Assembly: GCF_905163445.1 (NCBI RefSeq)
Contig: NC_053183.1
Span: 372,001-436,000 of the forward strand
DNA from: Pararge aegeria
Taxonomy: Eukaryota; Arthropoda; Insecta; Lepidoptera; Nymphalidae
Reading direction: 5' to 3'
DNA length: 64,000 bases
Position numbers and translations under genes: made by a program. The notes under the pieces are model-generated. The model did no database searches. It saw only the letters and a list, made by a program, of their open reading frames with translations, and was not told the origin of the DNA. How positions within the stretch are numbered: the first letter of the stretch is position 1; the number at the start of each line of letters is the position of its first letter. Below are positions 21,037-32,295 of the stretch, one piece after another.

Positions 21037-21450
21037 CTAGCGTACCCAACCCGCTTCGCCGGGCTAGATTTTGCTTTATTTTATTTAAACAATAAAATTA
21101 CATCATTAAATTTTTAATTTAAGTCTCATAATATAATAAATCATATTTTCTCTATTCGTATTCATTCTTTTCTCGAGCGGGTGAAGACCATTATCTACAC
21201 CCATGTACACCCAACAATAGAATATCATCATAGTAAATAAAAGCTGTATTTGACAGTTTGACATTTCAAAAATATGAGTACTCCGATCGTCACCAAACTT
21301 TACAGGATTACTTGCCAGGTCAATCGGCTGGACCGATCTCCATGAAACTTTAAGGGAATCTCCGCCCTTAAAGTTTCATGGAGATCGGTCCAGCCGTTTC
21401 GGAGCCTATACGGAGCCATACCCACACACTTTCTCTTTTATATTATAAAA
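21037..21450 (-). mobile_element. Helitron with CCCGGCGAAGCGGG terminal hairpin
   Basis: The minus strand ends GCCCGGCGAAGCGGGTTGG-GTACGCTAG: a CCCG/CGGG stem 9-10 nt before CTAG, followed by T. This is a different Helitron subfamily from the GTCGCG one. The body has CGGTCCAGCCGTTTCGGAGCC and the head near 21430-21450 (AATATAAAAGAGAAAGTGTG) with an unclear exact start. An exact 32-bp inverted duplication lies inside at 21325-21396. Confidence 0.7.
21325..21396. repeat. 32-bp perfect inverted repeat inside a Helitron
   Basis: Arms 21325-21356 and 21365-21396 are exact reverse complements around the 8-nt spacer AATCTCCG. The right arm is the normal Helitron body; the left arm is an extra inverted copy of the same 32 bases. 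Confidence 0.9.
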
Positions 21451-22141
21451 TAATAAACGATTTTCCCAAAGTGTAACTGTAATACTTTTTGTTATGCATA
21501 TTGTATTTTCTTATTGAACTTATACTCTTTTAGCTTATGTTTTTCTGTTTTTCTGATTTATTATAGAAGCTGCGCTGTGTTTGCTAGTGGCGGAACTAGG
21601 ACAAAAATTTACACAAATCAACAAATTTTAATTGAAAAAAATCAACATAAATGGCAAACCTCCACAGAGTCCTATTAAACACATTTGCAGCGCTTCCTTG
21701 TAGCTAAAACTAACCTAAATCCTTTAGCATATCTACAATTTTTTTATTTAGGAACTAAGGAAACATAAAAAAAACTGTTTAATTTTATGGAAAAATGGTA
21801 ACAAACGCACTCAAAACCTCTAACGCCAAACGCATATTATAGCTTCTGCGTTCATGGGGAAAAGTATTAGGTTGTGTGCACTCATATTCATGAATATTCA
21901 TTATTCTGAGGTACATCTTCTCGCACATTAAAAACAAGTCATTGTCGCTAATATAGCACGTATTGCTAATAATAATTACGGGTGATCAAGATAAAAGTCA
22001 TTTTTGACACATAAAGATAATGTGGTCAAACTGGTTTAGTAATTTTTTGTACATACGTGAATATAACGGTCATTCGTAATCTTGGCATTTATATCAAGTT
22101 TTAGTTTTGAACGTGTTTAAGGATATTCTTTTATTATAGAA
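21451..22141. other. No gene seen
   Basis: AT-rich, without recognisable coding or repeat content. Confidence 0.4.
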
Positions 22142-22270
22142 CTAGCCGTTTACCCACGACTTTGTCTGAGAACGTCAGGTAAATGTTTCCAATAAAGTAC
22201 TACGAGAAATACTCGGAAAAACCATCTCTGTCGCCTCGCTCACGTTTTATAACATTTTCACTTTGCTCGG
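22142..22270 (-). mobile_element. Helitron 3' end fragment
   Basis: CTAGCCGTTTACCCACGACT on the plus strand equals the reverse complement of a GTCG-hairpin plus CTAG end, with A before it at 22141. The body decays within about 130 bp. Confidence 0.5.
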
Positions 22271-22784
22271 CTCCTTAGATTCGTAGCATGATGTAAATAT
22301 ATATATAAGAGATGAATAGCTTCTCAAAAGTGTGCTATCAAACGCTACATTTTCAAAACCGACAGAAACTTCGCGTGGAACGCTAACTTCTAACAAAAAA
22401 AACATATTATTTAGCTTCATTATTAGTACTAGCAGTTCACTGCAACTTCGATCGCGTAGTAATTTCGGTAAAGCAGATTAGGCATCGGAACCGTCTCCTT
22501 CTATTCGCAGTCGGTTAGAGACCATGAAATCGAACGGAGGATGCTATTAATCAGCTGAAATAAAAAAACAAAATGAATATTCCTACTTAAGTTTTTTTAT
22601 AGTTTGGTAAAACACAATTTAAAAGTTAAACGGTCTGCAAAACATGCGGTTTGGTAAGTCACAATTGATTAATTGACAGGCGAGACCTTACTAACAAAAA
22701 GTTCAAAGGTGCTGTGAAGTCAAGCGTCGACGCGAATTTTCGCCGATGTTATATTTCTTCGAGAAATCGTTGTTTGTTGTTTAT

Positions 22785-22910
22785 TCCCATTAGGCCTACT
22801 TCACAAGCCCTTTTAAAGCTTCAATTTTAATCGTTTGTAGTGACTCTACCAACAGTTCTGAAGGCAGATTTTACAAAGAAAAGACCTGAAGAGATTCAGC
22901 ATTTTTTTTT
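22785..22910 (-). mobile_element. LINE family A 3' UTR fragment
   Basis: TAGGCCTACTTCACAAGCCC, TAGTGACTCTACCAACAGTTC and GAAGGCAGATTTTAC are the reverse complement of the family A 3' UTR. Confidence 0.65.
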
Positions 22911-23234
22911 TTTATAAATGCCCAACTAATGGAAATACGTTTTCCCATGTTATACTATCTGACGCAGACGACGTAGATGTGCACACCACTGAGAGGATTT
23001 TTTATATCATAAAGTCTGTCTGTTCGTAGTTCACCTAAAATTATCATCAGTAACTTAATCATAATTTTATAGTTACTTTATATTTATATTTTAGTAACTT
23101 TTATTTCTTAATCATTGTTTATTTTTTTATAATTAGTCACTTTAGTATGTAGAGTAGTTAAACATAGTTCTAATTTTAATTATAACTTCTTTTATAATAA
23201 TAATTTAGTTTTTTCCGTTTGTAACTTTTTCCGC

Positions 23235-23430
23235 TTTTGTTGTTGTTCTTTTTATTCGTTTTTATTGATTCTCTTTGAAAATTGTTAGTTCATAAGCGAA
23301 ATTAGCATGTAGTGTTTACCTTTCAATGGTTTTGCATACTCTGTGTAATGTATATATATATGATAAGTATATTATATTATTTTTATTTATGTGAAATCGC
23401 TGGTAGACCCAATATATAAATAAATAAATA
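23235..23430 (+). mobile_element. LINE family D 3' end, uninterrupted copy
   Basis: TTTTATTGATTCTCTTTGAA, CATAAGCGAAATTAGCATG, GGTTTTGCATACTCTGTGTAA, then directly TGTATATATATATGATAAG, AAATCGCTGGTAGACCCAA and a (TAAA)n tail. This copy is the empty site for the 1,957-bp Helitron: the junction corresponds to 23348/23349. Confidence 0.8.
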
Positions 23431-23435
23431 AACCC

Positions 23436-23505
23436 ACCAACGGTTTGGAAGGCAGATTTTACCGAAAGAAGACCGAAATAAATTCAGCTATTGTTTCTAT
23501 AAATC
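23436..23505 (-). repeat. LINE family A 3' UTR fragment
   Basis: ACCAACGGTTTGGAAGGCAG, ATTTTACCGAAAGAAGACC match the conserved CTTCCGAACCGGTGG area in reverse. Short and diverged. Confidence 0.5.
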
Positions 23506-23755
23506 AACAGCTTATAATTTAACAGCATTTATCATTAGTCTATCGTTTGTGTTGATGGCAGCGGAGCTTCTAAACAGCGGACACGGAACGAATTAATCTT
23601 TTTCATATCCCTTTCATAGCCCGTACTGGAGGGTTTAAACCCTAAATCGTATTCCACGCTGCCCTATGAAAGAGAGGGCCCATGCACAGCTGACGCTACT
23701 CATAAGCCACGGCTGACAATTATATATTTCACGTATATTATAACAGTAAACGGAA

Positions 23756-24027
23756 GCGGTGATAGCCTAGTGGATGGGACTTCAGCTTTACTTTCGGGGG
23801 GTCGAGTTCGAACCCCGGCACGCACCTCTAACTTTTCTAACATTAATGTGTGTTTTAAGATTTCAATCTCACTCGCTTTAACGTGAAGGAAAACATCGCT
23901 AATAACCTGCATGCCTGAGAGTTCTACAAAATGTTATAAAAGACGTGCGAAGTCCAATCCGTACCTGGCTAAGCCCTTCACATCCTGAAACGATATCCGT
24001 GCTCTGTAATGGGCTTGATGATGAGGA
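23756..24027 (+). mobile_element. tRNA-derived SINE, first family, fullest copy
   Basis: Head GCGGTGATAGCCTAGTGGATG contains an A box (TAGCCTAGTGG), and GTCGAGTTCGAACCCCGGCA an intact B box. Then CACGCACCTCTAACTTTTC, AACGTGAAGGAAAACATCG, CCTGCATGCCTGAG, and an end with AATGGGCTTGATGATGAGG. About 270 bp. It has no coding capacity and depends on a LINE for movement. Eight or more related copies lie in the window, mostly reversed. Confidence 0.8.
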
Positions 24028-25379
24028 TGTACATTACCGTAGGTGAAACGTCTTTGATAAACTGATGATGGCAATGGGTGATGTAACCGTGAGTGACATG
24101 ACGGTCTTTAGAAGCAATGACATTGTTACGGCTCAATAAACGAAGGAGTCATTGTCCTGACGGGCAATAACGTAAATAAAGTATACACAAAAGTAAGTAG
24201 AGAGATGACACGGAAAAATATGCGTGTTGTTGGCAAAGTTTACAAGTGAGACACGTTATTTATGACATCTGCCTGCGGGCCCGGCTGGGCGGGACACATT
24301 CAAAACAACTCGTCCAAACTTGTACGAACTGTGTGTCTGTCCTCCGAGTAAAATAGAAGTTTACTTTCGCATACTTGATAAAACATTCCTACTATCCGGT
24401 CAGCCTATTACAATAGCGAAAGTATGCTCGTTTGCCTTCCTAAGCAACGACTCAATTAGATTTTTGCCATCGAATTATTTGAAAGGGCGTAGAGTAACAT
24501 ACGAGAGTAAAAACGTAAAAAACGCATTAACCATGTATCTAGTTAACTTATAATGTCAAAACCTCTGGTTGTGAAGACAAGAATATTGGTGGTCATAACT
24601 TTTGGCATCAAAGGATGGTTGTTAGCTGTCTGATAACAAAACTACGGGCGAACGAGAGAGATATCTATGCTCGGAGGATCTCATCAAGATCAAGTGACCG
24701 ACTTAGCTTTACGATTTGTGCAATTAGAGTGTTGACGAGCAGGGCAAATAGCACGGAGAAGTGGTACATATTGGGGCACCCAGCGCCCATGGTAATACCG
24801 CACTGAAAACACTCGGCGACAATTCTTAGACAATGAAGTTATAACTAGCAGCTCGATTATTATAAAAATAAATCATAAACCAAACCAAAATAAAAAGATA
24901 CTGAAAACTAAAAGATCCTAAATATGCACATCTGAATATGGCATTGTGTTCGTGTCCGGAGGTTGCAGAGGTGGTGTGCACATACTCGCGCTAATGCCGT
25001 CTAATTATTTAAATCTGTCTGCATGCCCCGCATTGTGCGCCGCGCTCGCTGCCAGGGGATAACGGCCATTACTGTAGCCTTGGTACAGGATTTACTTGCT
25101 CGCAATCGAGGAGTCGTGTTCTAGCATTAAACTTTGTACCGTCAAAGTAAAACGGACCTATCGTCACTCAATTTAGAGTCGCAAATCCTTTTTTCAAAAA
25201 TTTCACCTTTCGCCTTATTCTAAGCTTATAGAAAAAACGACACTAACAAAAGAAAAAAGGCATTTAATACATTGAGAGTTTTATTATAACGCATTATCTG
25301 CTAATTATCTCATTATCGGACAAATTAGTTTCACTCAACATTAAAATTTGCGATTTTTGTACAATTCAACCAATTAAAT
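24028..25379. other. No gene seen
   Basis: Longest unassigned stretch of the first half. GC rises near 24940-25060 (GTGCGCCGCGCTCGCTGCC) without any frame, splice site or repeat match that I can support. Confidence 0.45.
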
Positions 25380-25530
25380 TACCGGAAAGAGCTCGAAGAC
25401 TTTGACAATTGAAAGTGTACACTGTCAAACCTTATATCTAACTTCAGTGAATTGGTTTTTTGTAACGGTGTGCGTGCACATCGTGAAAACTTAGAAGCCA
25501 AAAACGCCAAAAGAAGTATAACTTCAAAAA
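25380..25530 (-). mobile_element. Helentron-like fragment (subterminal repeat plus endonuclease start)
   Basis: On the minus strand: GAAGTTATACTTCTTTTGGCG at 25505-25525, a GCACACCG-containing spacer, then LTVYTFNCQSLRALSG at about 25388-25430. The same order is at 35238-35410. NCQSxxxH/L is the start of an APE-type endonuclease domain such as Helentrons carry. The rest of the element is missing. Confidence 0.5.
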
Positions 25531-26270
25531 TCCAATATCGATTCCGATTACACAGAGACAGTAATATCGCTAGAAAAAACGAAGTACGAGTCGAATAAAA
25601 ATAAAACATAAAATAACAGCACAGCAGATGTATGTATGTTATTAGTTTAAAATAACTATGATTTGACTATAATAAAAATAATGTTGTTTTTTGGCAAGGG
25701 CGTTCCACCATCACATGTATTTATAAAAATAATTACGAGGAAAATTTGTGTTCGTAAAAACAACGGCCGAGCGCGAGCAGCGCCTATACATTGTGTGGAT
25801 AGACTGCTTTACCTTTTTTTAATACAATTAAATAAAATTCGTCTGTGATTCCATCGCAGATGTTTACAGATGTTTATTTAAAAGATCGCATAACCCAAAT
25901 TCACGTTTTTAATATACTGCCTTTTTGGTTCTTCGCCGAGCTAATCGTTGGAACTATTTTGTCCTAACGTGATTTTAATGACACATTTATAGGCAGGTAG
26001 AAGTTTATGTAGAAATTGGAATTGACAACTTTTTATTTCGGGAATCTGAAATACATAGTGCAATGAGGTTTGCAAGGCTGTGAAAACATGTATGGGTGCA
26101 AAACATGTTTTTGCAGTCAGGAATATTAAAGCTGGCAGTTAAAATATAAATATATTCTTACAATCCGTCGTAGAATAGAAATTTGTAACATAACTTATCT
26201 AAAAATATAACTTTAGTAGTAACAATGAATTTTCGAATTTTTTATGCAATTTCTTTATTTTCATTTGACA
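25531..26270. other. No gene seen
   Basis: AT-rich; no motif recognised. Confidence 0.45.
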
Positions 26271-27195
26271 CTAGGTGTGCCCTGCGGTTTCGCCCGCGTA
26301 TATAAAGGGACGCAGCGCACATAGACTACGCCTACTTCAATAAACCAGATGCCAAACGTTAAGTTTTTTCATTAGAACTGGAACTATTATTTGAAATCTT
26401 CAATCACGCAATCGCAAATGCCCATCCCGACGACCTGCTCCCGTTTTGCCTTATTTCAAATACTTTGCATTCCCTATAGCTTTTGACGATGAATAGCAGC
26501 ACTACAAATTTGTCGATACTGGTGGTGGATAGTGGGTGGGAACGTTGAAGCAAGTCACTAAATGGATGTCTTTGAAAGATAATTTGGCATCCAACCGATT
26601 CAGCTTCTATAATAACATAATATTAATATAACTAACATAGAATAGTAATCGCTAAAGGTAGAATCGAAATCATCGTTAGTTGATTCGTATGCTTAACTAA
26701 GAAAATTTCTAAGTTATTCTATTTAGTCCTAGCACTGAAGTCCTCATAAATGTGGCCAGACTTTTTCTATTCATTATCGTAAAGGCTAAAGTGAGGGATT
26801 TGCTGATGTCCTACAGTCCGCTGACAAGTCTGTCCTTTATATTCAATCATATTCATCAGATCTGCACGAAATTTGGGTGAAACTTAACTGATAGTCCTTT
26901 CCAAAAATAATTATTTTAATCGGTTAACATTTGACGAAGTTAATGTTTAACATTTTTAACATAAGTAAATCGTTAAACATAAGTAAATCGTTAAACATTT
27001 TCATCCTACTACGGAAACTGCCCTGAATTTCGTCATAAACAGTATCCTATGTCCTACCCCGTAGTATGGCCTTAAACATTAAAAAGTTTCATTAGAATGC
27101 ATTCAGTAGTTTCAGCGTGAGGCGCGGCCATGACATACAGACATACACACAGACAAAATAGAAAAACACAGTTTTAGCTTCAGTATTGATTATGG
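26271..27195 (-). mobile_element. Helitron, divergent long subfamily
   Basis: The minus strand ends CGCGGGCGAAACCGCAGGGC, ACACCTAG, with CTAG at 26271-26274 next to an A (T on the minus strand). GCGG and CCGC form the terminal hairpin. Far upstream, at 27040-27170, the body has GCTGAAACTACTGAATGCAT and a TCTGTGTGTATGTCTG run, as in other Helitron heads. Total about 925 bp if one element. A related 3' end is at 33753-33890. Confidence 0.5.
26958..26995. repeat. 18-bp tandem duplication
   Basis: AACATAAGTAAATCGTTA is present twice head to tail inside the long Helitron. Confidence 0.75.
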
Positions 27196-27765
27196 AGTGC
27201 CCTCGGCCTAGTAAAGATGTGTTTTAGTAAAATAATTTAAATTAGAACTATATGGTGATGAAAGTAAATTTTTAAGAAATATTTTTAAGAGCCTGTATAA
27301 ATAATATTTATTATACCTGGAGTTAGAAGAGTTAACAAGTCGACAACAGCCAAAACTCTATCCTAATCCATATATAAATGTAAAGTTGTATCTCGTTCAT
27401 TTCAATATAGTTAAGGTTTTTACGTTAACAGTCCACCAGGGGCGCTGGCTATAAATGGGTTCACCAACTTCAGATTTAAACCTATCATGATTAGGTCTAT
27501 TTTAGCCTGGCGCTTGGAAAATCTAATTTTCTGTAGACATTTTCCGCTAGTGAGGTTTAACCAGTTAGCTAATGTTATTCAAATGTAATACAAATTCATA
27601 CATCACATTATCATAAAGTATAAGTTCTACATCACTTTGATATTTCTCGCCGGGCGAGTTGTACGCAGAGTATTGTAGGAATGTGGAAGTGAGTGAAATA
27701 ATTAATTAGTGTACTTAATTTTATAATACGATGTAAACGTTAAATAGCTAGTTTATACAACTAAC
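27196..27765. other. No gene seen
   Basis: AT-rich with no supported feature. Confidence 0.4.
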
Positions 27766-28000
27766 GGCTGACCACGTTGGTCTAGATCAATGGTTCGGAG
27801 GCCCCCGGTTCGATACCCGGAGGAAGCATTTAAATTTTTTAATTTCTATACTTTAATTTGGCTTATCTAGTGGGAGGCCGTGCGATACCTTACTGTATGA
27901 TTTTTGCCAAGAACGCCTGGCCTGGGTTTGGTATCGGAGTCGGGTCTAGAACTAATTATTGAGTTTTTCAGTTAAAAAAATTCAGTGGACATAATGTAAA
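27766..28000 (+). mobile_element. tRNA-derived SINE, third type
   Basis: GACCACGTTGGTCTAGATCA (A-box-like) and CCCCGGTTCGATACCCGG (strong B box) are 25 bp apart, closer to tRNA spacing than the other SINEs. It is followed by T-rich sequence and a body with TAGTGGGAGGCCGTGCGATAC (split TAGTGGGAGGCC). A true tRNA is unlikely because no matching acceptor stem is seen. Confidence 0.55.
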
Positions 28001-28059
28001 TAAGCTAAGGAATGTGGATTTTCCTGAGCAATTCCATAATTGTGCTGATCGGTTTTGTA

Positions 28060-28215
28060 ATAATCTCAAACTCAACGTAGGGCAGCCTGGACGCAGAAAT
28101 TTTAATTTGTAACTTTTTTTTTTTTTTAATATTTAGTTTAGTTTTTAATTATTCTATTTATGTTATAGTGTAGTGCGTAGTGATGGGTCATACATACCAA
28201 ATAAATAAATAAAAT
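28060..28215 (+). mobile_element. LINE 3' end with (TAAA)n tail
   Basis: T-rich region, then GTAGTGATGGGTCATACATACC and AAATAAATAAATAAAATATG. Tail resembles that of family D but the upstream part does not match it. Confidence 0.4.
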
Positions 28216-28239
28216 ATGTAATAGCAACTTGGTTGGTTT

Positions 28240-28312
28240 ACACTCTTCTTTGAGAGAGAAGGCCCATGCCCCACAGTGGGACGTAAGAGGCTAAAATGTA
28301 TGATGATGATGA
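28240..28312 (+). repeat. LINE 3' end remnant with GATGATGATGA
   Basis: GAGAGAGAAGGCCCATGCCC, CCACAGTGGGACGTAAGAGG and TGATGATGATGACGATGG are the sense-strand version of the 3' end seen reversed at 42705-42790. Confidence 0.5.
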
Positions 28313-28414
28313 CGATGGTTGGCTACTTGTGAGCACCTTCTACATGCATTAAAGCACTATCTAGCTATCACTATGTATACATACCTTAAAGGATTCATAG
28401 TTGTATTGGAGATG

Positions 28415-28535
28415 TAAACAGTCGACTTACAAGAAATGGTCATAAATTTGTGTCATCTGCATATCGTCGGCGAAAGGTACAGAAGTCATTTGTGGGATAG
28501 AGTATACGCTTTTATTATATGATTCCTACCTACCT
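28415..28535 (+). pseudogene. LINE family A coding fragment
   Basis: GTCGACTTACAAGAAATGGTC, split in two in family comparison, encodes RLTRNGHKFV, then YRRRKVQKSFVG, and a stop before ESIRFY-like residues. Matches 17480-17600 and 61060-61160. About 120 bp only. Confidence 0.6.
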
Positions 28536-29474
28536 ACTAACTATGACTACTACCAACTTATGGTTTAAAGAATATGTTAAAGTATTAAGAACATTAAGTT
28601 TAATTTGCTATAGTCCGCGACAAGCATGTGGAAGTGTTATTTTAAGTCTAAATACAGTAGGCTACTCCAACGCGGATAGGCGGGCTTTAATTGTTGTCAT
28701 CACCAAGTGAGTGAACTTAACAGTAACCCTTGAAATTAAGTTTTTTCTTTTAAGAATCTTTAAACTTGGAGATCTTCTTAAAGTGAGAAGAAGTTGTCTG
28801 AGGCGAGTGGTTTCATTCATGACAATTTACAGGCTCTGTACAATTCTTTAGCTAGAGAGCTAGTGGAAATTAAAAGGTACTTGGACGTTCGGAACAATAG
28901 TAGTGGCACTGCCTTCACAAAAGGAAGATAAAGGCCCTATTTAGTGCTCCAAAGTCGTACAACTCAATCATAGATTGTTCAAATGCAATTGTACTCTCGG
29001 ACGAGTGAAAACTTTAAAGATGAATCTCCAAAAGCCTCCACAAATTAGCCACTAGCTCTCAGTCAATTCATTCAAAATGTGTATTTAATTGCCTGCAATT
29101 TATCCTTAATTACATTTTATTCAAATGTACCATTCTTTGAACAGTCACTAAAATAATAAACCTATCAAGCTGAGGATCAATTATTATTTATTGTCTGTGT
29201 AATTTATAATCCTAACATTTATGATAATCCCATCCGGGAATTACCGATGTCTTAAACACAGTGTCGAGACGCATTAAGCTTTTTTGCAAAGTTATTTTTT
29301 TTTATAATTATGTACTAAATGTATACGTTTGAATACGAATCTAGCTGTTACAACAGGTCAAGGAGGTTTATTGAATCACCAATTATCCGGTTTCTTGATA
29401 TTAAGCCGAAATTATTCTACTGGTTTTATACCGAATCGTACTTTACTTGTATTGTACAATCATCATGTTCCTTT
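28536..29474. other. No gene seen
   Basis: AT-rich; the frame at 28519-28710 is just read-through from the LINE fragment. Confidence 0.45.
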
Positions 29475-29665
29475 TAACAGTCTACTGTTGGACTAAAAGC
29501 CTGTCCCAGCGGGAGGTTGTGACCATCACCACGCTGAACAGACGGGTTGGTGATCGCAGTAAACGGTACTGGTACCACAGAGGACGCTGCTGCGCGTCCT
29601 CTGCTATATTCCCTCAGTCAGCTCGTACGACACCCGCGGGGTGACAACTGTATTCTGATCTCTCC
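29475..29665 (-). repeat. Dispersed repeat Q (LINE 3' part)
   Basis: On the minus strand: CGCGGGTGTCGTACGAGCTGA, split in the family as GCGGGTGTCGTACGA, then GGGAATATAGCAGAGGACG and AGCGTCCTCTGTGG, also found at 53935-54170. A 9-bp stem AGAGGACGC/GCGTCCTCT sits at about 29579-29602. ATTGACTGTTAT-type ends are seen in the other two copies. Confidence 0.5.
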
Positions 29666-30453
29666 ACACGGTACTGTGTATCACATGGTAATTCATGGGG
29701 CTGGCATCGTACACATGGTAAATAGAAACCAAAAACAACCATAATCTACAATTTCGTCACCTCATCATCATCAGCGATTCCAACATATTTTTTTTATTCC
29801 TGTGCAAGGGTTTCCACGACTACAATCTCATCTGGTGGATTATGCAGTAGAAGATGGCAGCGGGCTATCCTGGAACGCATTTATATTCAACTACGTATGT
29901 ACTACCCCTACTTGATATGAGGCATCGTATCGAAACCTTAAGTCTAACCTAAACTCATACGACCATAGAACACAGCTGCGCCTGAGAGTCGTGGTGGGGT
30001 TCGACTTCCCCCCCAAGCCAAAATTAAGCCTGACTAGGCTATCAAAGCTTCACTAGTTACATTGTAGATTATATTGTTTTCAATTTCCATATACGAGTGT
30101 GATATCTGAGAGTGACACTCTGACTACAGTAAACATGTCGCCGCCCAACAAGATGTTTATTGTAACACTGCGAGTGAAACGCAATAAACAACAAACGGAC
30201 TGACGCGAGCTTCCGGCTTATCTGGGACCCATCGCTGAGGACCCTCCCAACACAAAAGTCAATAATAGCCCTTCCTTTCCTTTAAAATATCCGGGATTTT
30301 CCAAATGCCGGACTATATTGACGACGATATAATAATATCTTTTCCTGACCGCACTGTATATTTCCCTACTAGCTGTTACTAAATCCTCCATCATATCCTC
30401 ATCTATAGTAATAAAAGAAAGGAATTTATCATCGAAATAAAACTTATGAAGAA
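29666..30453. other. No gene seen
   Basis: Includes CATCATCATCAGCGATTCC near 29764 and C-rich patches, but no supported gene. Confidence 0.4.
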
Positions 30454-30655
30454 CTAGCGGACCCTCGCGACTTCGTCCGCGTAAGAGTTAATCGAGAAGC
30501 TAGAATAGATGTGATGCTAACATCATAATCATCCTATGTACCTACTATTACTTTACGTGGTATACTGAGTTAGGAAGTTATCATTATTTTAGTTGATACA
30601 TACATACATCCATCCATACATCCATCCTCATAAACTTTCGCATTTATAATATTAT
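30454..30655 (-). mobile_element. Helitron, non-autonomous, short
   Basis: Minus strand ends CGCGGACGAAGTCGCGAGGG, TCCGCTAG (CTAG 30454-30457, A before it). Head near 30640-30655 reads ATTATAAATGCGAAAGTTT. In between a GGATGGATGTATGGATGGATG repeat as at 46130. Same subfamily as 46087-46392. Confidence 0.7.
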
Positions 30656-30734
30656 AAATAGAAAATTAATCTTTTGCCGAATAAATTTAAGCAAGATACC
30701 TAAAAATGTACAAATAGAGAGTGGCTAGAGATTG

Positions 30735-30822
30735 TTCCTGTGTTTTATTGTGTTGTTTTTGTTTATAATTTAATTTCTGTTAGGTGTACAATAAAGTGTA
30801 TTTCCATCTTCATTTCATTTCA
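30735..30822 (+). repeat. LINE family C tail fragment
   Basis: AGGTGTACAATAAAGTGTAT followed by TTCCATCTTCATTTCATTTC parallels GGTGTACAATAAAAGTGTAT plus (ATTC)n at 15611-15651. Confidence 0.5.
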
Positions 30823-30861
30823 AGTGATGATTATCTACTTATAACACACGCAAGAAAAGTT

Positions 30862-30926
30862 TTATAGGTATTGAACCCGGTCCCTCCGAAAGGTAGGCTG
30901 AAGTGTTACCCACTCGGATATCACCT
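30862..30926 (-). repeat. SINE first family, head fragment
   Basis: ATTGAACCCGGTCCCTCCGA (reverse B box) and CCCACTCGGATATCACC (reverse head). Confidence 0.55.
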
Positions 30927-31382
30927 TTTTTTCTTAAATTAAAAACAGTTACAAGAGTAAATTTATGAGCATTACGTTCTTTCGGAAGCAATTAAGAGTT
31001 GTCCAAAACAGACACAATGGAATTGTAAAGCATATATATGGGCATTGGGCGTGTGCATGCAACGCATGTTTACTGCAGCCTGTAAGCAGCTAGCGGCGGC
31101 ATCGTGACGTAGGGAGTGGAAGGGCCACAATCCTGAAATATGCGATATAAAGGTGCCGCATGGCTAATTTCACAGACAAAGTGTCAAAAATGTCTTTATA
31201 TTTTTTATTAATGCATTCTTACTTTCACTTGGAGGAATTATCTCATTTTTAAATGATTGAAAATCAAAATGCTTAGAACTGGTGGGACTTTACCTCGTTC
31301 TCGGGCGTTCGCGGCCTGCCGTTTGTTGCGGAATTGGAGGTTCTCAAAAAGTATCAAACTTTTTTATGCGTCTTCGATGTTA

Positions 31383-31541
31383 ATGTTTCCTCACAATGTT
31401 TTCCATCACCGTTTAAGGCAAGTGATAGTTAAATTTCTTGAATTAAAAACTCCGAAAGGACCGTGTTGGGGCTCAAATTCAGTTTCCACGAAAGGAAAGC
31501 CGAAACCTTACCTACTAGGCTATCACCGCTTCTCATATTTT
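31383..31541 (-). mobile_element. SINE first family, head half
   Basis: Plus strand: GTTTCCTCACAATGTTTTCC, then GGCTCAAATTCAGTTTCCACG where the B box is decayed, and TACTAGGCTATCACCGCTTC as the reverse A-box head. A long open frame through it (31257-31673) is incidental. Confidence 0.65.
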
Positions 31542-31667
31542 TATTTACATAATATTAATTTGTTCGCATCAACTGTACATTGTATTGAGAATGTGCTGAT
31601 AACTGAAACTGTTATGGTAGTACAAGCTACTAAGCTTTTCATATATTTCAAACTAAAGCGACGAGGT

Positions 31668-31722
31668 TTCTAAACGCACTCTGATCTACGACGAAGCCCA
31701 CAACAAACTTAGCCGAGTGGGC
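31668..31722 (-). repeat. LINE family B 3' UTR fragment
   Basis: GACGAAGCCCACAACAAACTT followed by AGCCGAGTGGG matches the 34650-34675 segment (AAGCCCACAACAAACTTAGC). Confidence 0.6.
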
Positions 31723-32227
31723 AAGCGGCCAAACACAAGTGTACTACACGTACTGCGTGGCTGGTGTGAGGTGTCGCGGGCAGCTGACGACGGTCGAGAA
31801 CGACAGCAGCGTCGCTTTGTGTGAAACAGATTACAGCGGAGCTGTCTAAAACATTCACGGAGATTTTAAAACAATTTATTAAAAGAAAATCACACGACAT
31901 GACATACTTTAGCAACGGTATATATAACCTTATACATGTCTTAGAATCTGCTATAATGTAACACCTGTGTCAGTGTACAATGCAAAGTAAGGGCTTTATT
32001 GAAAGCCATACTTTGCTCTGAAAAACTATCAATTTGCCTCCATCGATTTGATTTAAAGTCGTTTGATGCTTCGCTGCATTGTTAACAGACTTCTGGAACA
32101 GTTGGGGCTTCTTTATAAACCGGCCCAAAATTATTAGTTTGTAATGCAATATGTAATAAAAGTACTTTTTTTTATTACAAAAGTACCAAGTTCTTATTTT
32201 ATTTGTGAACTTTATATTTTTGTAACA
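31723..32227. other. No gene seen
   Basis: No recognised motif. Confidence 0.4.
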
Positions 32228-32295
32228 TTTCGTAACATTTTTATCGTTGACGGAACTGAGAAGGAAGTTCCGTCAACGATAAACATGTTACGAAA
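32228..32295. repeat. 30-bp near-perfect hairpin, 8-nt loop
   Basis: Arms 32228-32257 and 32266-32295 pair at 29 of 30 positions (mismatch at 32239/32284) around GAGAAGGA. The length would suit a precursor of a small RNA, but the near-perfect pairing is more typical of a recent inverted duplication. Confidence 0.85.

Noticed and set aside
27766..27840. Functional tRNA gene
   Set aside because: A and B boxes are present, but the acceptor stem does not pair and a SINE body follows.
31257..31673. 138-codon plus-strand open frame
   Set aside because: It crosses a reversed SINE (31383-31541), so the frame is incidental.
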